Shown piece after piece: positions 24,591 through 33,182 of a stretch of DNA of 36,779 bases; the first letter of the stretch is position 1; the number at the start of each line of letters is the position of its first letter. The position numbers and the translations under genes were made by a program. Source of the DNA: Bacillota bacterium (GTDB taxonomy: Bacteria; Bacillota; Limnochordia; Limnochordales; DUMU01); the NCBI GenBank assembly GCA_012839805.1, contig DUMU01000040.1:1-36779 (forward strand), read 5' to 3'. The notes under the pieces were generated by a model. That model ran no database searches. It was not told the origin of the DNA and saw only the letters and a list, made by a program, of their open reading frames with translations.

Positions 24591-26223
24591 CCAGGAGCTT
24601 GTGCTGCGTACCTTTCGCCAAATCCGCCCCAGCCCCTGGTTGTATACCCTCTTTATTTCGCTGGACGGCATCGTCAACGTCTGCAACAACGCTCTCTGGG
24701 CATACTTTTTCGTTCTCCTGGGAGATATCGCGACCGGTGGCGGATGGGAAGCTTACCGCCGGCTTTGGATCTATATCGCGCTTACCCTGCTTTTTTGGGC
24801 CCTTTACTTTATCAACGGTCTCACGAGCGAAGTGATGGCAATACGCACCGAATTCGCTATTAAGGGACGCATCTTGGATGGGGTGTTTCATACCGACTAC
24901 GCTGAAGTGTCCCGGCTGGGTTCAGGCGAAATCATCAACAGGTACAGTGACCTCGTAACCAATCTGACCGGTGTCTATCGTTCCTGGTTTCGGTGGAACG
25001 TGGTATCTCTCTGGCAGGTCATCGGAGCCTTTGTCTTTGGAGCTATCTTCGATTGGCGTATGACCATTGGCATCGTAGCCTTCGGACTTCTGACGATACT
25101 AGTTAACAAACTGTATCAAAAGACTTTCTACAAGCTTGCCAATGCGCTGCAAGCTGAGATAGGCAGAGTGAAGCAGTCGTACATCAGTTTTGTGCGCGGG
25201 ATCGAGACCCTAGTCACGTTACCAAGCGACCGCCTCGTAAAGCGGCTCTTTAACGAGACAATAGGCGGCCTTCTAGAAAAAGAGGTAAAGTTGGTGCGCG
25301 TCCGGCAAAATCTGCAACTGGCGCAGTTCCTGTTGTCGAATTTGTTTAGCATAGGGTTGTTGCTATTTGGTGGCTTGCTCATTGTGTCGGGCAGTATGAC
25401 GCTGGGGACACTGCTAGGTATCAAAATGCTGGCGCTTCTCATGTACAACGTCTTCAACCACTTTGGTTCTTTCTTCTCGTCATTCCAAACCTCCCAGAGT
25501 GCGATGGAGAAGGTTTATGAGTTGGTCGATATAGGCCGCCCGGCGGAGAGGCCCGCCGGTCAGTTGAGCCCATCCTCCGAGGAGAGGGACGCCATAAAGG
25601 TTGAGGACCTGTCCTTTGGGTATGATTCCGACCGGCCGATCATCCGCCACCTGAGCTTAAGTATACCTGCAGGACAGATCACAGCTATTATGGGGCCCAA
25701 CGGTTCCGGCAAGACTACGCTCATTCGGCTGCTCCTCGGCCTACTCACGCCGAACGAGGGAAGGATATATTACTACGGGCAGTGCTTGGACATGGCTATG
25801 GTACAGGAGTTCCGCAGAAAGAAGGTAGGATACGTGCCGCAAAGATTCTTCTTGTTCAATGGCACAGTTCGGCAAAACATTACGGGTTTTAGCCCTGTTG
25901 TAGATGAGGAGAGGCTACAGCGGGCCGTTAGGCTGGCGGGTGTGGATGTGGATTTAGATCTGGTGCTGAAGGATAATGGCAGGCAGCTTTCAGGGGGGCA
26001 GCGGCAACGGATTGCAATAGCACGGGCGCTGTATCGAGACGGGGAGTTGTTTATATTGGATGAACCTGCTTCGGCACTGGATACATTTGGAACGGATGCG
26101 CTAGCCAACATCATGCAGCGGTTAGTTCAAGAGGGCAAGACGGTGATCTTGGTATCCCACCGTGAGGAGTTGTTCAGGAACGTAGAGAACACCATACTGC
26201 TAGCACCGTATACGGCGCTCTAA
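24556..26223 (+). CDS. ABC exporter half-transporter (ABCB type), subunit 2
   Basis: 555 residues with an N-terminal six-helix membrane domain (~20-310) and C-terminal ATPase: Walker A GPNGSGKTT, Q-loop region GYVPQRFF, signature LSGGQRQRIAIARAL, Walker B LFILDEPASALD and His-loop ILVSHREEL. It starts inside the end of subunit 1, after AAGGAGAG. The pair is typical of heterodimeric exporters of lipids, drugs or peptides; no precursor-processing peptidase domain is fused to either. The G+C looks lower than the surrounding genes, suggesting acquisition. The neighbours downstream (HEPN and nucleotidyltransferase) are 205 bases away and may be independent. Confidence 0.9.
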   Translation: MKALGTALKPFSQELVLRTFRQIRPSPWLYTLFISLDGIVNVCNNALWAYFFVLLGDIATGGGWEAYRRLWIYIALTLLFWALYFINGLTSEVMAIRTEFAIKGRILDGVFHTDYAEVSRLGSGEIINRYSDLVTNLTGVYRSWFRWNVVSLWQVIGAFVFGAIFDWRMTIGIVAFGLLTILVNKLYQKTFYKLANALQAEIGRVKQSYISFVRGIETLVTLPSDRLVKRLFNETIGGLLEKEVKLVRVRQNLQLAQFLLSNLFSIGLLLFGGLLIVSGSMTLGTLLGIKMLALLMYNVFNHFGSFFSSFQTSQSAMEKVYELVDIGRPAERPAGQLSPSSEERDAIKVEDLSFGYDSDRPIIRHLSLSIPAGQITAIMGPNGSGKTTLIRLLLGLLTPNEGRIYYYGQCLDMAMVQEFRRKKVGYVPQRFFLFNGTVRQNITGFSPVVDEERLQRAVRLAGVDVDLDLVLKDNGRQLSGGQRQRIAIARALYRDGELFILDEPASALDTFGTDALANIMQRLVQEGKTVILVSHREELFRNVENTILLAPYTAL

Positions 26224-26428
26224 CATCTGTAGCGCAAAGGGTGGCTATCTATCCAAGAGCTATCTGGACAACCCGCCCCGCCCGCTCCCGGGCCGGCTGG
26301 TTCTCTGCTTTGACTCGAGGGATACCCGGAACGCCCGAGGAAGTGTAAGCTTAAGACGTGCATAAACCGCTCGCTTCGGCGACAGGCTGAAGTCGAAAGC
26401 AGGTCGGAACCGGGCGGGCGACAGAAGG
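26224..26428. other. Gap between ABC exporter and HEPN gene, nothing supported
   Basis: 205 bases with mixed GC-rich palindromic fragments (for example around 26275-26300) but no T-run, no convincing promoter and no coding frame with a ribosome-binding site. Whether the HEPN pair has its own promoter is not visible here. Confidence 0.5.
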
Positions 26429-26842
26429 GTGACCCAGGTGAACCGGGCAGATGACTGGCTGGCGCAAGCGGAACACGATCTGCAGCACGCCCGGCATGCG
26501 CAGGAAGACGGAGACTGGGAGTGGGCCTGTTTTGCCGGCCAGCAGGCGGCCGAGAAGGCGGTCAAAGCCCTGATCATGTACCAGGGCGGTGAGGGATGGG
26601 GGCATTCCATAACCCGGTTGCTGATGGATCTCAAGCATCTTCGTCCCGTCCCCGACGCCGTGCTCGATGCCGCGCGGCGATTGGACAGGCATTATATACC
26701 TGCCCGCTACCCCAACAGTTTCGATCGGGGGATACCGCGTGAGTACTACACGGCCGAGGACGCAAGGCAGGCGATCGCCGATGCAGAGACCGTTTGTCTC
26801 TTTGTCCGTAACTCGATTCGTGAACCGGGAGAGGGTAATTGA
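26429..26842 (+). CDS. HEPN domain protein
   Basis: 137 residues. It shows the HEPN helical pattern of the nucleotidyltransferase-associated class: DDWLAQAEHDLQHAR at the start, the WACFAGQQAAEKAVKAL helix, then RHYIPARYPNSFDRG and YYTAEDARQAI. It starts GTG at 26429 (or 26438) after AAGGGTGA. A R-x4-H arrangement (in ARRLDRHY) resembles the RNase motif of HepT-type toxins, but its position and conservation are uncertain. The gene overlaps the nucleotidyltransferase by 62 bases if the latter starts at 26781. The pair may be a HepT/MntA-like toxin-antitoxin or a simple two-subunit nucleotidyltransferase. Cytoplasmic. Confidence 0.85.
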   Translation: MTQVNRADDWLAQAEHDLQHARHAQEDGDWEWACFAGQQAAEKAVKALIMYQGGEGWGHSITRLLMDLKHLRPVPDAVLDAARRLDRHYIPARYPNSFDRGIPREYYTAEDARQAIADAETVCLFVRNSIREPGEGN

Positions 26843-27149
26843 GCTCCTGCGCCAGTGTGCGCGGCAACTCGTGGCCAGCATTCCCGACACCAGGGTTTAC
26901 CTTTTCGGATCGTACGCCACCGGCCGGCCCACCCCTCGCAGCGACGCCGACGTGGCGGTGGTCATCCGCGGACCTCTACCCTCCTCGCCCGCCTACCCTG
27001 CCGAGGTAGAACGCCTGGCCCGTGACATCTTCCTGCAAGCTCCCGTACCGGTCGACCTCTTCGTGTTCACCGAAGCAGAGTTTCGCGAAGGCGCACAGAC
27101 TGGAAAAGGAGTGGCCGGAGTCGCCGCGCGCCACGGAATCCCACTCTGA
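26781..27149 (+). CDS. Minimal nucleotidyltransferase (MNT/MntA-like) domain protein
   Basis: About 122 residues. The polymerase-beta type site is intact: GS at FGSYATG, DAD ten residues after it (the GS-x10-DxD motif), and a third carboxylate in VDLFVF. The family transfers nucleotides; the MntA antitoxin adds AMP to tyrosine on its HEPN partner. ATG at 26781 keeps the family-like TRFVNRERVIELLRQ N-terminus. A GTG at 26820 is the alternative; both lie inside the HEPN gene, so translation is coupled. The ribosome-binding site for either is weak. Confidence 0.85.
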   Translation: MQRPFVSLSVTRFVNRERVIELLRQCARQLVASIPDTRVYLFGSYATGRPTPRSDADVAVVIRGPLPSSPAYPAEVERLARDIFLQAPVPVDLFVFTEAEFREGAQTGKGVAGVAARHGIPL

Positions 27150-27263
27150 AGCCGTCAGCTCGATCCGTCCGTCGCTCATTCACCGGGAGAGCCCGGGTCT
27201 GGTAGCCAGACGAGAGAGGTCTCGCGCCCGGGCCCGCCCCGGCACTACCTGCTTCTTCGTTTG

Positions 27264-27914
27264 TCACTCCAAAGCCCGTGCAAGGGCCACGAGTTGTTCG
27301 GCGGTCACCGACTCATCAGCCGCCCAAATCCCAATCGCGATGGTGCCAGTTGACATTCTCAGGATCCACCGCCGCAGGCTGATGAGCAGTGCCGGCCTCC
27401 CGCCGACTATCGTAGCCACGCACTCTATGGTCCGTAGCTTCCGCGGTACATAGTCTGACTCAATCCATTCTTTAGGAACCCTGATTGCCCACAATCCCGG
27501 AGTCCACGGCTCTCCCTCGAAGAAAGTCTCGCTAAGCTCAAGGATCCCAGGTATGTAGAGCACCGCTCCCTTTCCTTCTTGCACCTCCACGGTTAGGGTT
27601 GATGGGTCAACACCGGGAAAGATCGAGATGACAGCTTCCGGCGCTGGAAGGAGAAACTTGTCGCCGTAGCGTTCAATAGCTTGTACGAGGGGCAACTTTA
27701 CGGTAGTAACCGGTGTGGGCGCGTTGCACGGGCAGTAGTAGCACGACCACGGCTCGACGTCGGGTTCGCTGCCCCAGTAGATATGGAACTCAAAGCTAGG
27801 GCCTAGCGACGGGTGACCGCATTGTGGGGGCTGCGCTGCCACTACGCCCGTGGATAAAGCACTTACGATGAACCCCATCAGAGCCAGAACGCGCCAGCTC
27901 ATACAAAACCTCAC
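27264..27914 (-). CDS. Secreted protein of unknown function (last gene of FtsX-like cassette)
   Basis: 216 residues from GTG at 27914, set by AAGGAGGT seven bases upstream. The N-terminus is a signal peptide (MSWRVLALMGFIVSALSTG, cleavage near VVAAQ). The mature N-terminal part has a CGHP and a CYYCPC cluster, four or five cysteines that could bind metal or form disulfides outside the cytoplasm. The rest is a soluble alpha/beta region with no motif I recognise (SIFPGVDPSTLTVEV, LWAIRVPKEW). It ends the minus-strand run 27264-34559, 82 bases after the Cys-rich gene stop. It is convergent with the nucleotidyltransferase gene; no clear terminator was seen between them. Confidence 0.75.
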   Translation of the reverse strand: MRFCMSWRVLALMGFIVSALSTGVVAAQPPQCGHPSLGPSFEFHIYWGSEPDVEPWSCYYCPCNAPTPVTTVKLPLVQAIERYGDKFLLPAPEAVISIFPGVDPSTLTVEVQEGKGAVLYIPGILELSETFFEGEPWTPGLWAIRVPKEWIESDYVPRKLRTIECVATIVGGRPALLISLRRWILRMSTGTIAIGIWAADESVTAEQLVALARALE

Positions 27915-27996
27915 TTCTTACACCTCCTTCAGCCTGTTATCATAAGTCGGTAAGCTCCCTCGCTAAGCTCCCTCTCGTATTGCTGCCTCTGATCCT

Positions 27997-28512
27997 TCAG
28001 TATGGGGGAGGAGGTGGTGGAGGACATTGCCACGGAGGAAGCGGCTCCTGTTTACGGCAGTCCTGACATATCCGTATGCACCGCAGAAGATCGGACACCC
28101 AAGTATGGAGGAACCCTTCGAGAATGCAATGCTTCTGGTAGCCGCAGTAGCAGTAGCATTCGCAAATGGCGAGGTGAGATTCGTCATCTCGTGGATCGGG
28201 GACATAGCCAAGTATTCGACGCATGTACTCGGGAAACGAATGAGGCGACCAAGGATCGTATATGTAAAACCGTCCACACTGAGAACAATCCCAGACGTGC
28301 ACGTATCGGTGCCCGGTTTCATCGTATTCGAAGTGGGAGTAAGCGTCGTTGTAGTAGGCGTCTGGGGCCCCGCACTGAGGACACGGTCCGAACCAATCAG
28401 GATGTACACTGGCCGCTCCAGCAGCGTAATGCAACTGAAAAGCCAATAGAACACTCAGGATAGTACTGGCCAAAAACATACACGGCCTGCGTGTTGTCCG
28501 CCCCTCTCGCAT
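27997..28512 (-). CDS. Secreted cysteine-rich zinc-ribbon-like protein with polyproline tail
   Basis: 171 residues from ATG 28512, after an AGGAGG-containing site. An open extension to 28635 has no signal-peptide logic and is rejected. A signal peptide is evident (CMFLASTILSVLLAF, cleavage near AAGAA). The mature protein has CPQCG, CSQCGRFY about 40 residues later, then CECYCYCGYQKHC, CIRICQDC and a final Cys before PPPPPPY. The two CxxCG pairs form a zinc-ribbon-type quartet; the later cluster could hold another metal or disulfides. It is rare for such motifs to be extracytoplasmic. It lies between the FtsX-like permease 28744-30132 and the other secreted protein, 231 bases after the permease. 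Function unknown. Confidence 0.7.
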   Translation of the reverse strand: MREGRTTRRPCMFLASTILSVLLAFQLHYAAGAASVHPDWFGPCPQCGAPDAYYNDAYSHFEYDETGHRYVHVWDCSQCGRFYIYDPWSPHSFPEYMRRILGYVPDPRDDESHLAICECYCYCGYQKHCILEGFLHTWVSDLLRCIRICQDCRKQEPLPPWQCPPPPPPPY

Positions 28513-28644
28513 GACCTCTTCGCCTCCTCCTGCTGCCGTGGTGTTGTCCAAACCGACCTTCTCGTACCACCTGTTCGGTAACCACGCAGCGTCAACGTAC
28601 GAAATCGCCCGGGGTTGCTTCAAGTCCGGTAACAACTAACAACG

Positions 28645-28724
28645 GGAATCCTGCGCCCAAGAAAGAGCGCCCGTCGTCGATAGCGTCGCTACGCTTGCCC
28701 GGAGAACCGATCGCTCAGGATTCC
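28645..28724. repeat. Perfect 9-base inverted repeat between permease and Cys-rich gene
   Basis: GGAATCCTG (28645-28653) and CAGGATTCC (28716-28724) are exact complements 62 bases apart, in the 231-base gap before the Cys-rich gene. They could close a structured RNA leader or be a protein-binding site; the apical sequence shows no recognised riboswitch. Confidence 0.35.
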
Positions 28725-28743
28725 GCGCCGAACAGGTCGCCCG

Positions 28744-30132
28744 CTAAGGGCTTTCGGACAGGGCAAGACCGGGGGGGAGGCGGCTTGCCTCATACGTCGC
28801 AGCCAGGGCGATTGCCCAAACGAGCAGCAGCACCCCGCCGGCGGCGGCAACGGCGGCGGTCAGCATTGTTCCCAAGCTGGCCGGTGGTACCACCGGGATG
28901 TCCCCTATCACTAGTGTTAGGATGCTCGGGCGCACCAGGTGGTTCAAGATGAACCATGCCACGGGAATGACCACGATAAAGGCGGGTAAACAAAGCAAGG
29001 TCACCTCGATCGCCGTGCCTAACACGAGCCGGCCTCGCCTCATGCCGAGGCACCGTCGTAGCCCGAATTCCCAGATCCGCCTGGTCAAAACCGACCATAC
29101 GACGGCGAACTGGCTGGCCAGTGCGACGACCATCGAAAGAAGAATTTGCAGGCGGGCCTGAGCCGCGTTCCGTCTGAGCACCTCGAGGGCTCGTGCGCGA
29201 ATAGGCTCTTTTTCGACGCTAAATGATGCCGCTCGCGCAAATCCTGACCGGGTAGGGGGTCCATTCAGCAGGACCTCTAGATCACGGATGGCTTCATCGG
29301 TACGGCTCGCAGCCGGCTTAGCGATTCCGGCAGGTACCACCCGGCGCGTCGCCGGTGATCCCGATGCTGTCGACGTTCCGGTGGCGAACAGGGCTGCCGG
29401 GGCAACACTGGACGGCAACAGCATCATCGGTACGGCTCCCGCCCAGGCCAGTTCGGGCGAGGCATCAAAGACACCGATGACCGTATAGACCTGGCTTGAC
29501 GCTACACCAGCCGGCGCTTCCGCTTTCTCTTCGGTGGTCTTCCGTTGTCTTTCGGTTTCGCCGGCGGCCGGGTCGGTCTCCGGGTACACGCGGACCGAAG
29601 GAGCAGGGCCATCACTCAACAGGAACTGGCGGCCCACCCAGGCGGCAGGGCTATTTTCCCCGCCAAACAAGGCGGCCGCCACTCGGGTGGAGAGAAGCGC
29701 GACTTTTGCCTGGTTACGCCAATCCACCTCGCTCATGGGTTGCCCGGCGACCATCTCCAGCTGGGCGATCTCAACGGCCTCCGGGTATACCCAGTAGGAT
29801 GTGATCCGCCAGGCACTCTCGGTACTCACCGGTTTGCCTTCGGGCGAAAGCGGGATGGCGTACTGGACCGAGGCGACCCACGGGGAGATACGACGCAGGT
29901 TCGGACTTTGACCGACCAAAGAGCGGAGTGTGGCATCATCCAGACCGGCCCCCTGCGCTCGCCAGTAGAATACGACCGGTATATCCCGGTCCAGCACCTT
30001 TTCGATGCGGGAGACTTCCAGATGGGTATACAGGCCGAGGGTCACGACCACCGCCGCCAGTACCGTGGTGACCAGGAGTAGAACGCTCGCCAGGGGCTGC
30101 CGGCGAGCAAAAAGGATGGTGTCCCGAAACAA
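28744..30132 (-). CDS. MacB/FtsX-type permease (single unit)
   Basis: 462 residues, starting TTG at 30132 after GAGGAGG. The topology is typical MacB/LolCE: one N-terminal helix (~15-38), a large extracytoplasmic MacB core domain (~40-310) and three C-terminal helices (~325-450). The FtsX-type cytoplasmic segment RRCLGMRRGRL follows helix two, where the family contacts its ATPase. The core domain resembles those of the two upstream paralogues (e.g. RRISPWVAS versus VSPWIPT). It starts 12 bases after the 986-residue permease stops, so they are co-transcribed and probably form one complex. No ATPase gene adjoins. In diderms such permeases move lipoproteins or drugs or act by mechanotransmission; the role here is inferred only at fold level. 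Confidence 0.85.
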   Translation of the reverse strand: MFRDTILFARRQPLASVLLLVTTVLAAVVVTLGLYTHLEVSRIEKVLDRDIPVVFYWRAQGAGLDDATLRSLVGQSPNLRRISPWVASVQYAIPLSPEGKPVSTESAWRITSYWVYPEAVEIAQLEMVAGQPMSEVDWRNQAKVALLSTRVAAALFGGENSPAAWVGRQFLLSDGPAPSVRVYPETDPAAGETERQRKTTEEKAEAPAGVASSQVYTVIGVFDASPELAWAGAVPMMLLPSSVAPAALFATGTSTASGSPATRRVVPAGIAKPAASRTDEAIRDLEVLLNGPPTRSGFARAASFSVEKEPIRARALEVLRRNAAQARLQILLSMVVALASQFAVVWSVLTRRIWEFGLRRCLGMRRGRLVLGTAIEVTLLCLPAFIVVIPVAWFILNHLVRPSILTLVIGDIPVVPPASLGTMLTAAVAAAGGVLLLVWAIALAATYEASRLPPGLALSESP

Positions 30133-30144
30133 CCTGGCCCCTCC

Positions 30145-33105
30145 TCAACGTTCAAACAGGAGCACCCTGGGGTCAGAACGAACCGCCAGCCACGCGGGGA
30201 CGATCCCTGCCATCACCTCGGCCGCCAGCGTTCCGGCCACGCCAGCCAGAATGGCCGAAAGGCCGGGTAGTTGAACTTCGTTCACATTCAGGCCCACCCA
30301 GCGGAAAAGCGCCGGAGCAAGAACCCAGGTAGCGATGGCCGCGGGTGCAGCACCGGCAGCACCGATAGTCAGCAACTCGACCATGATGTCCCTGGCAATC
30401 TCCGTTCTTGATGCACCGAGTGCTCTGGCCAGCGCGATCTGGCCGAGGCGCCGGGACGTATGCAAGAGATACACCCCGAGCGTGGCCAGGCTAGCAAGGG
30501 CAAGGGTAAAGGCTACGAGGAGAAGAGCGCGCTGCCGGAGTGCACGCCATGGCATGGACCGCCGGTTCAAATCGTCGACCGTAGCGACCACCTCAAACCT
30601 TCCCTCGCCCCATTCACGATCCACGAGCCTGCCGAGATAATGCGAAAGGCCAGTAAGGTCCACGCCGGGGCGCGCGATCACGGTAACACTTGGCACTTCG
30701 TCCCAATCGTAGAGTGGGAGTAACAAAACCACACCGGGTCGCTCATGACCCTGCGAGCCGGCCGGGAACATCCCGGGCAGCTTGAGGTAGGAAGAAGGAG
30801 TGACGACGCCTACGATGCGATACCAACCCACGTGTTCGCCCGGCTGAACTGGCAGCTTAGAGATCACTTCCTTGTCCTCGGTTGAAAGCGAATACGGCAA
30901 GGAGGCAGATCCGTTTCCTAAACGTCCCCGGATCAAGATCTGGTCGCCCAGCTCAAGGGCGGGCCGGCTGCCGGACCCGCCCCTCACAAGCAGGGCAGCC
31001 CCCGTGCCGCCGACCGGTACCCACTCGTTAATGGTCGAAAAATACATCCAGCCGGGCGACAAGGCCGGTATTTTTCGCAGGTCTTCTTCTAACCATTTCG
31101 CACCGGCCTCGAAGACGGCTCCCCGTGATTTTGCGCTGTCGAACCACGAAGGGGTCACCCGAATAACCGTTGCCTTTACCGGTTCAACCTCCGCCCGCTC
31201 CCCATCGGGGGTCGAAGTGCCCTCAGAACCAGTGACACCCCCCTTGGCTGGCCGAAGGTGACCGCTGGCGTCGCGTATGGCCAGGATCGCGGCTTCCGGT
31301 ACGACCGTCTCGGCTACGGCTGCCTCGACGCCCTCGACTTCTTCAAGCAAGCGGAGGTCACGAACAGAAATCGGTCGGACACTTTCATCCGTGATACGCA
31401 CGCGGACGGGCGAAATGTACGAACTCCAACCCAGGAGCCGAGGTCGAATAGTAATGGTACGCTGCTCAACCGGTGAAAGGTGGGTTAACGCCGTCGAGTA
31501 GGGGTCTTTCCCCCGTACGACCGGCCAGGACAAGGTGAGCGCTGCCCCCCCGATGCCTGCTGCCAGCAGCATAACCGCGGTATCAAGCGGCAAGAAGGTT
31601 ACCCGGCGCCAGATCCAACGCCAACGTGAGAATTTGCCCGGGAGGTCTATAATGTATGGGCGTGTGGAAGGCTCCACCCTTCGCCGCTTACGCTCCTCTT
31701 TCGAGCTGCGGAGGTAACGGATGTAAGAGATAGCGGCCGGGATAGCCACGACCAGAACCACCAGGCCGACGGTCACGAGGAAGAGCCGGCTCAGCGGAAG
31801 AAGGCGGGCTAAGGCATCGGCGGACTGTGTAACAACCTTCTTGAACTCACTTGAGTGTTCAGGAAGCACATATGCTTGCGGGCTCAAGAAGATCGAACGG
31901 ACGGCCACCAGAAGGGCCGCGACAACAACGGCACCAATTAGTCCGGGCACCCAGTCCCACAGGCTCTCGAAGATTCCCAACTGCTGACGCAGCCGGTAGT
32001 TCAAGCGACGCAAGGTTCCCCAAAAAGCATATCCGGCTACAAACGGGAGAACCAACACCAAGACAAGCACGAGCACGACACCGGCGACCGGGTCAAGGTT
32101 CCTGGTCCAGGCAAGCCACCCCTCCTGGTTGTAGCTCTCTTCGGCGGGGCTGCTCGCTTGGTCGAGGTTGCCGGCACCGGGTTGGTCGCGACCCCCATCG
32201 GTCCCTTGGTCTGGAAGGCTGACCCCTGAAGGGGTCCAGAGTTGTCCTAAGACCGCCTCGAGCTGACCGTGCTCAACCGTGATTAGATAAGATCGAAAAC
32301 CCGGCGAGATGGAGGCAGTAAGTAGAGTGTAAGGTACGACGAGTTGAGGGAGCACGTCGGCCTCTCCAGCTGGAAGTGCTTCTGGTGCTAGCATCTGGCC
32401 CGCCTCGCTCAAGAAGGCTAGAAGGGATGGGAGGTTGTCGTTGTCGTCTATCGCGCGAACAACGCCCCCTCTCTCTTCAGGCGATGCGAAGATCCCGACC
32501 ACTTCCAGGTCGATCCACGGTCCGCTTTCTCCAAACGATACGGACACGGTGCGGCCGATCATCTGTTGCTCTTTGCCGGAGGATAGACCGTTCCGGCGCG
32601 CGAACGAGGCCGACGCCAGGGCCACCCTGGCGCCCCCGGTCACTTCCCGCTCGAAGAAATAGCGTCCGCTAACCACCTGCCCGGGCAGCCCCGCCGAATC
32701 GGTGCCGAGGCCGAGGAACCATGCTTGGCGAGGGCCGGAGGAAAGCGCGAGGGTGGCGGAGGTTTTAACCCACCCCGGGAATGGAATCCAGGGTTTCACA
32801 GATATGACTCCGGGGAGGGTGGCCCACCAATTGGCGACCGGCGCGTCCTCGCCGAAGAGCAACACGTTTACCAGGTTGGCCCTTTCGTCATACAGCGCAA
32901 TGAGATGCCGGTCTAGATCCTCGATCACCCGTTTCCCAATGGTAAAGTCGCTGGAACTGGATGTCGGGGTCGGGAGACCGGCCACCAAGGGGGCCGCTAA
33001 GGCGGAGTCCGGGCCAAGCAGGGGAATACTGGCTGCACAGGATGAAAGCCACAGACCGGGTAGGAAGCCGAGACTTACTGCAACGGCCCGGACCGGACGA
33101 AGCAT
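30145..33105 (-). CDS. Double FtsX/MacB-type permease (fused two-unit)
   Basis: 986 residues from ATG 33105, fixed by AGGAGG nine bases upstream; a longer frame to 33159 lacks support. Unit one: N-terminal hydrophobic segment with a lipobox-like LSSC near residue 22, MacB-type core (~35-330), then three helices (~345-480) including a Val/Leu-repeat helix (VLVLVLVLVLP). Unit two: a new helix near 525, second core domain (~550-810) and three FtsX helices (~830-970) with LARALGASRTEI in the cytoplasmic loop. So one chain provides two permease units, as in the BceB/FtsX duplications. It lies between a stand-alone core-domain protein and a single-unit permease. The absence of an ATPase gene is notable. 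Substrate unknown. Confidence 0.85.
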   Translation of the reverse strand: MLRPVRAVAVSLGFLPGLWLSSCAASIPLLGPDSALAAPLVAGLPTPTSSSSDFTIGKRVIEDLDRHLIALYDERANLVNVLLFGEDAPVANWWATLPGVISVKPWIPFPGWVKTSATLALSSGPRQAWFLGLGTDSAGLPGQVVSGRYFFEREVTGGARVALASASFARRNGLSSGKEQQMIGRTVSVSFGESGPWIDLEVVGIFASPEERGGVVRAIDDNDNLPSLLAFLSEAGQMLAPEALPAGEADVLPQLVVPYTLLTASISPGFRSYLITVEHGQLEAVLGQLWTPSGVSLPDQGTDGGRDQPGAGNLDQASSPAEESYNQEGWLAWTRNLDPVAGVVLVLVLVLVLPFVAGYAFWGTLRRLNYRLRQQLGIFESLWDWVPGLIGAVVVAALLVAVRSIFLSPQAYVLPEHSSEFKKVVTQSADALARLLPLSRLFLVTVGLVVLVVAIPAAISYIRYLRSSKEERKRRRVEPSTRPYIIDLPGKFSRWRWIWRRVTFLPLDTAVMLLAAGIGGAALTLSWPVVRGKDPYSTALTHLSPVEQRTITIRPRLLGWSSYISPVRVRITDESVRPISVRDLRLLEEVEGVEAAVAETVVPEAAILAIRDASGHLRPAKGGVTGSEGTSTPDGERAEVEPVKATVIRVTPSWFDSAKSRGAVFEAGAKWLEEDLRKIPALSPGWMYFSTINEWVPVGGTGAALLVRGGSGSRPALELGDQILIRGRLGNGSASLPYSLSTEDKEVISKLPVQPGEHVGWYRIVGVVTPSSYLKLPGMFPAGSQGHERPGVVLLLPLYDWDEVPSVTVIARPGVDLTGLSHYLGRLVDREWGEGRFEVVATVDDLNRRSMPWRALRQRALLLVAFTLALASLATLGVYLLHTSRRLGQIALARALGASRTEIARDIMVELLTIGAAGAAPAAIATWVLAPALFRWVGLNVNEVQLPGLSAILAGVAGTLAAEVMAGIVPAWLAVRSDPRVLLFER

Positions 33106-33182
33106 AGCACCTGCCCTCCTTTTCTGACGCAGCCCACGGACGACCACCGGGCAAAGCATGGGCGTGGCGACACGGCCGGCCT

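Noticed and set aside
28513-28635. Upstream extension of the Cys-rich secreted protein
   Set aside because: It would place 41 charged residues before the signal peptide; ATG 28512 has a ribosome-binding site.
33106-33159. Upstream extension of the double permease
   Set aside because: No ribosome-binding site at that start, whereas ATG 33105 has AGGAGG at good spacing.
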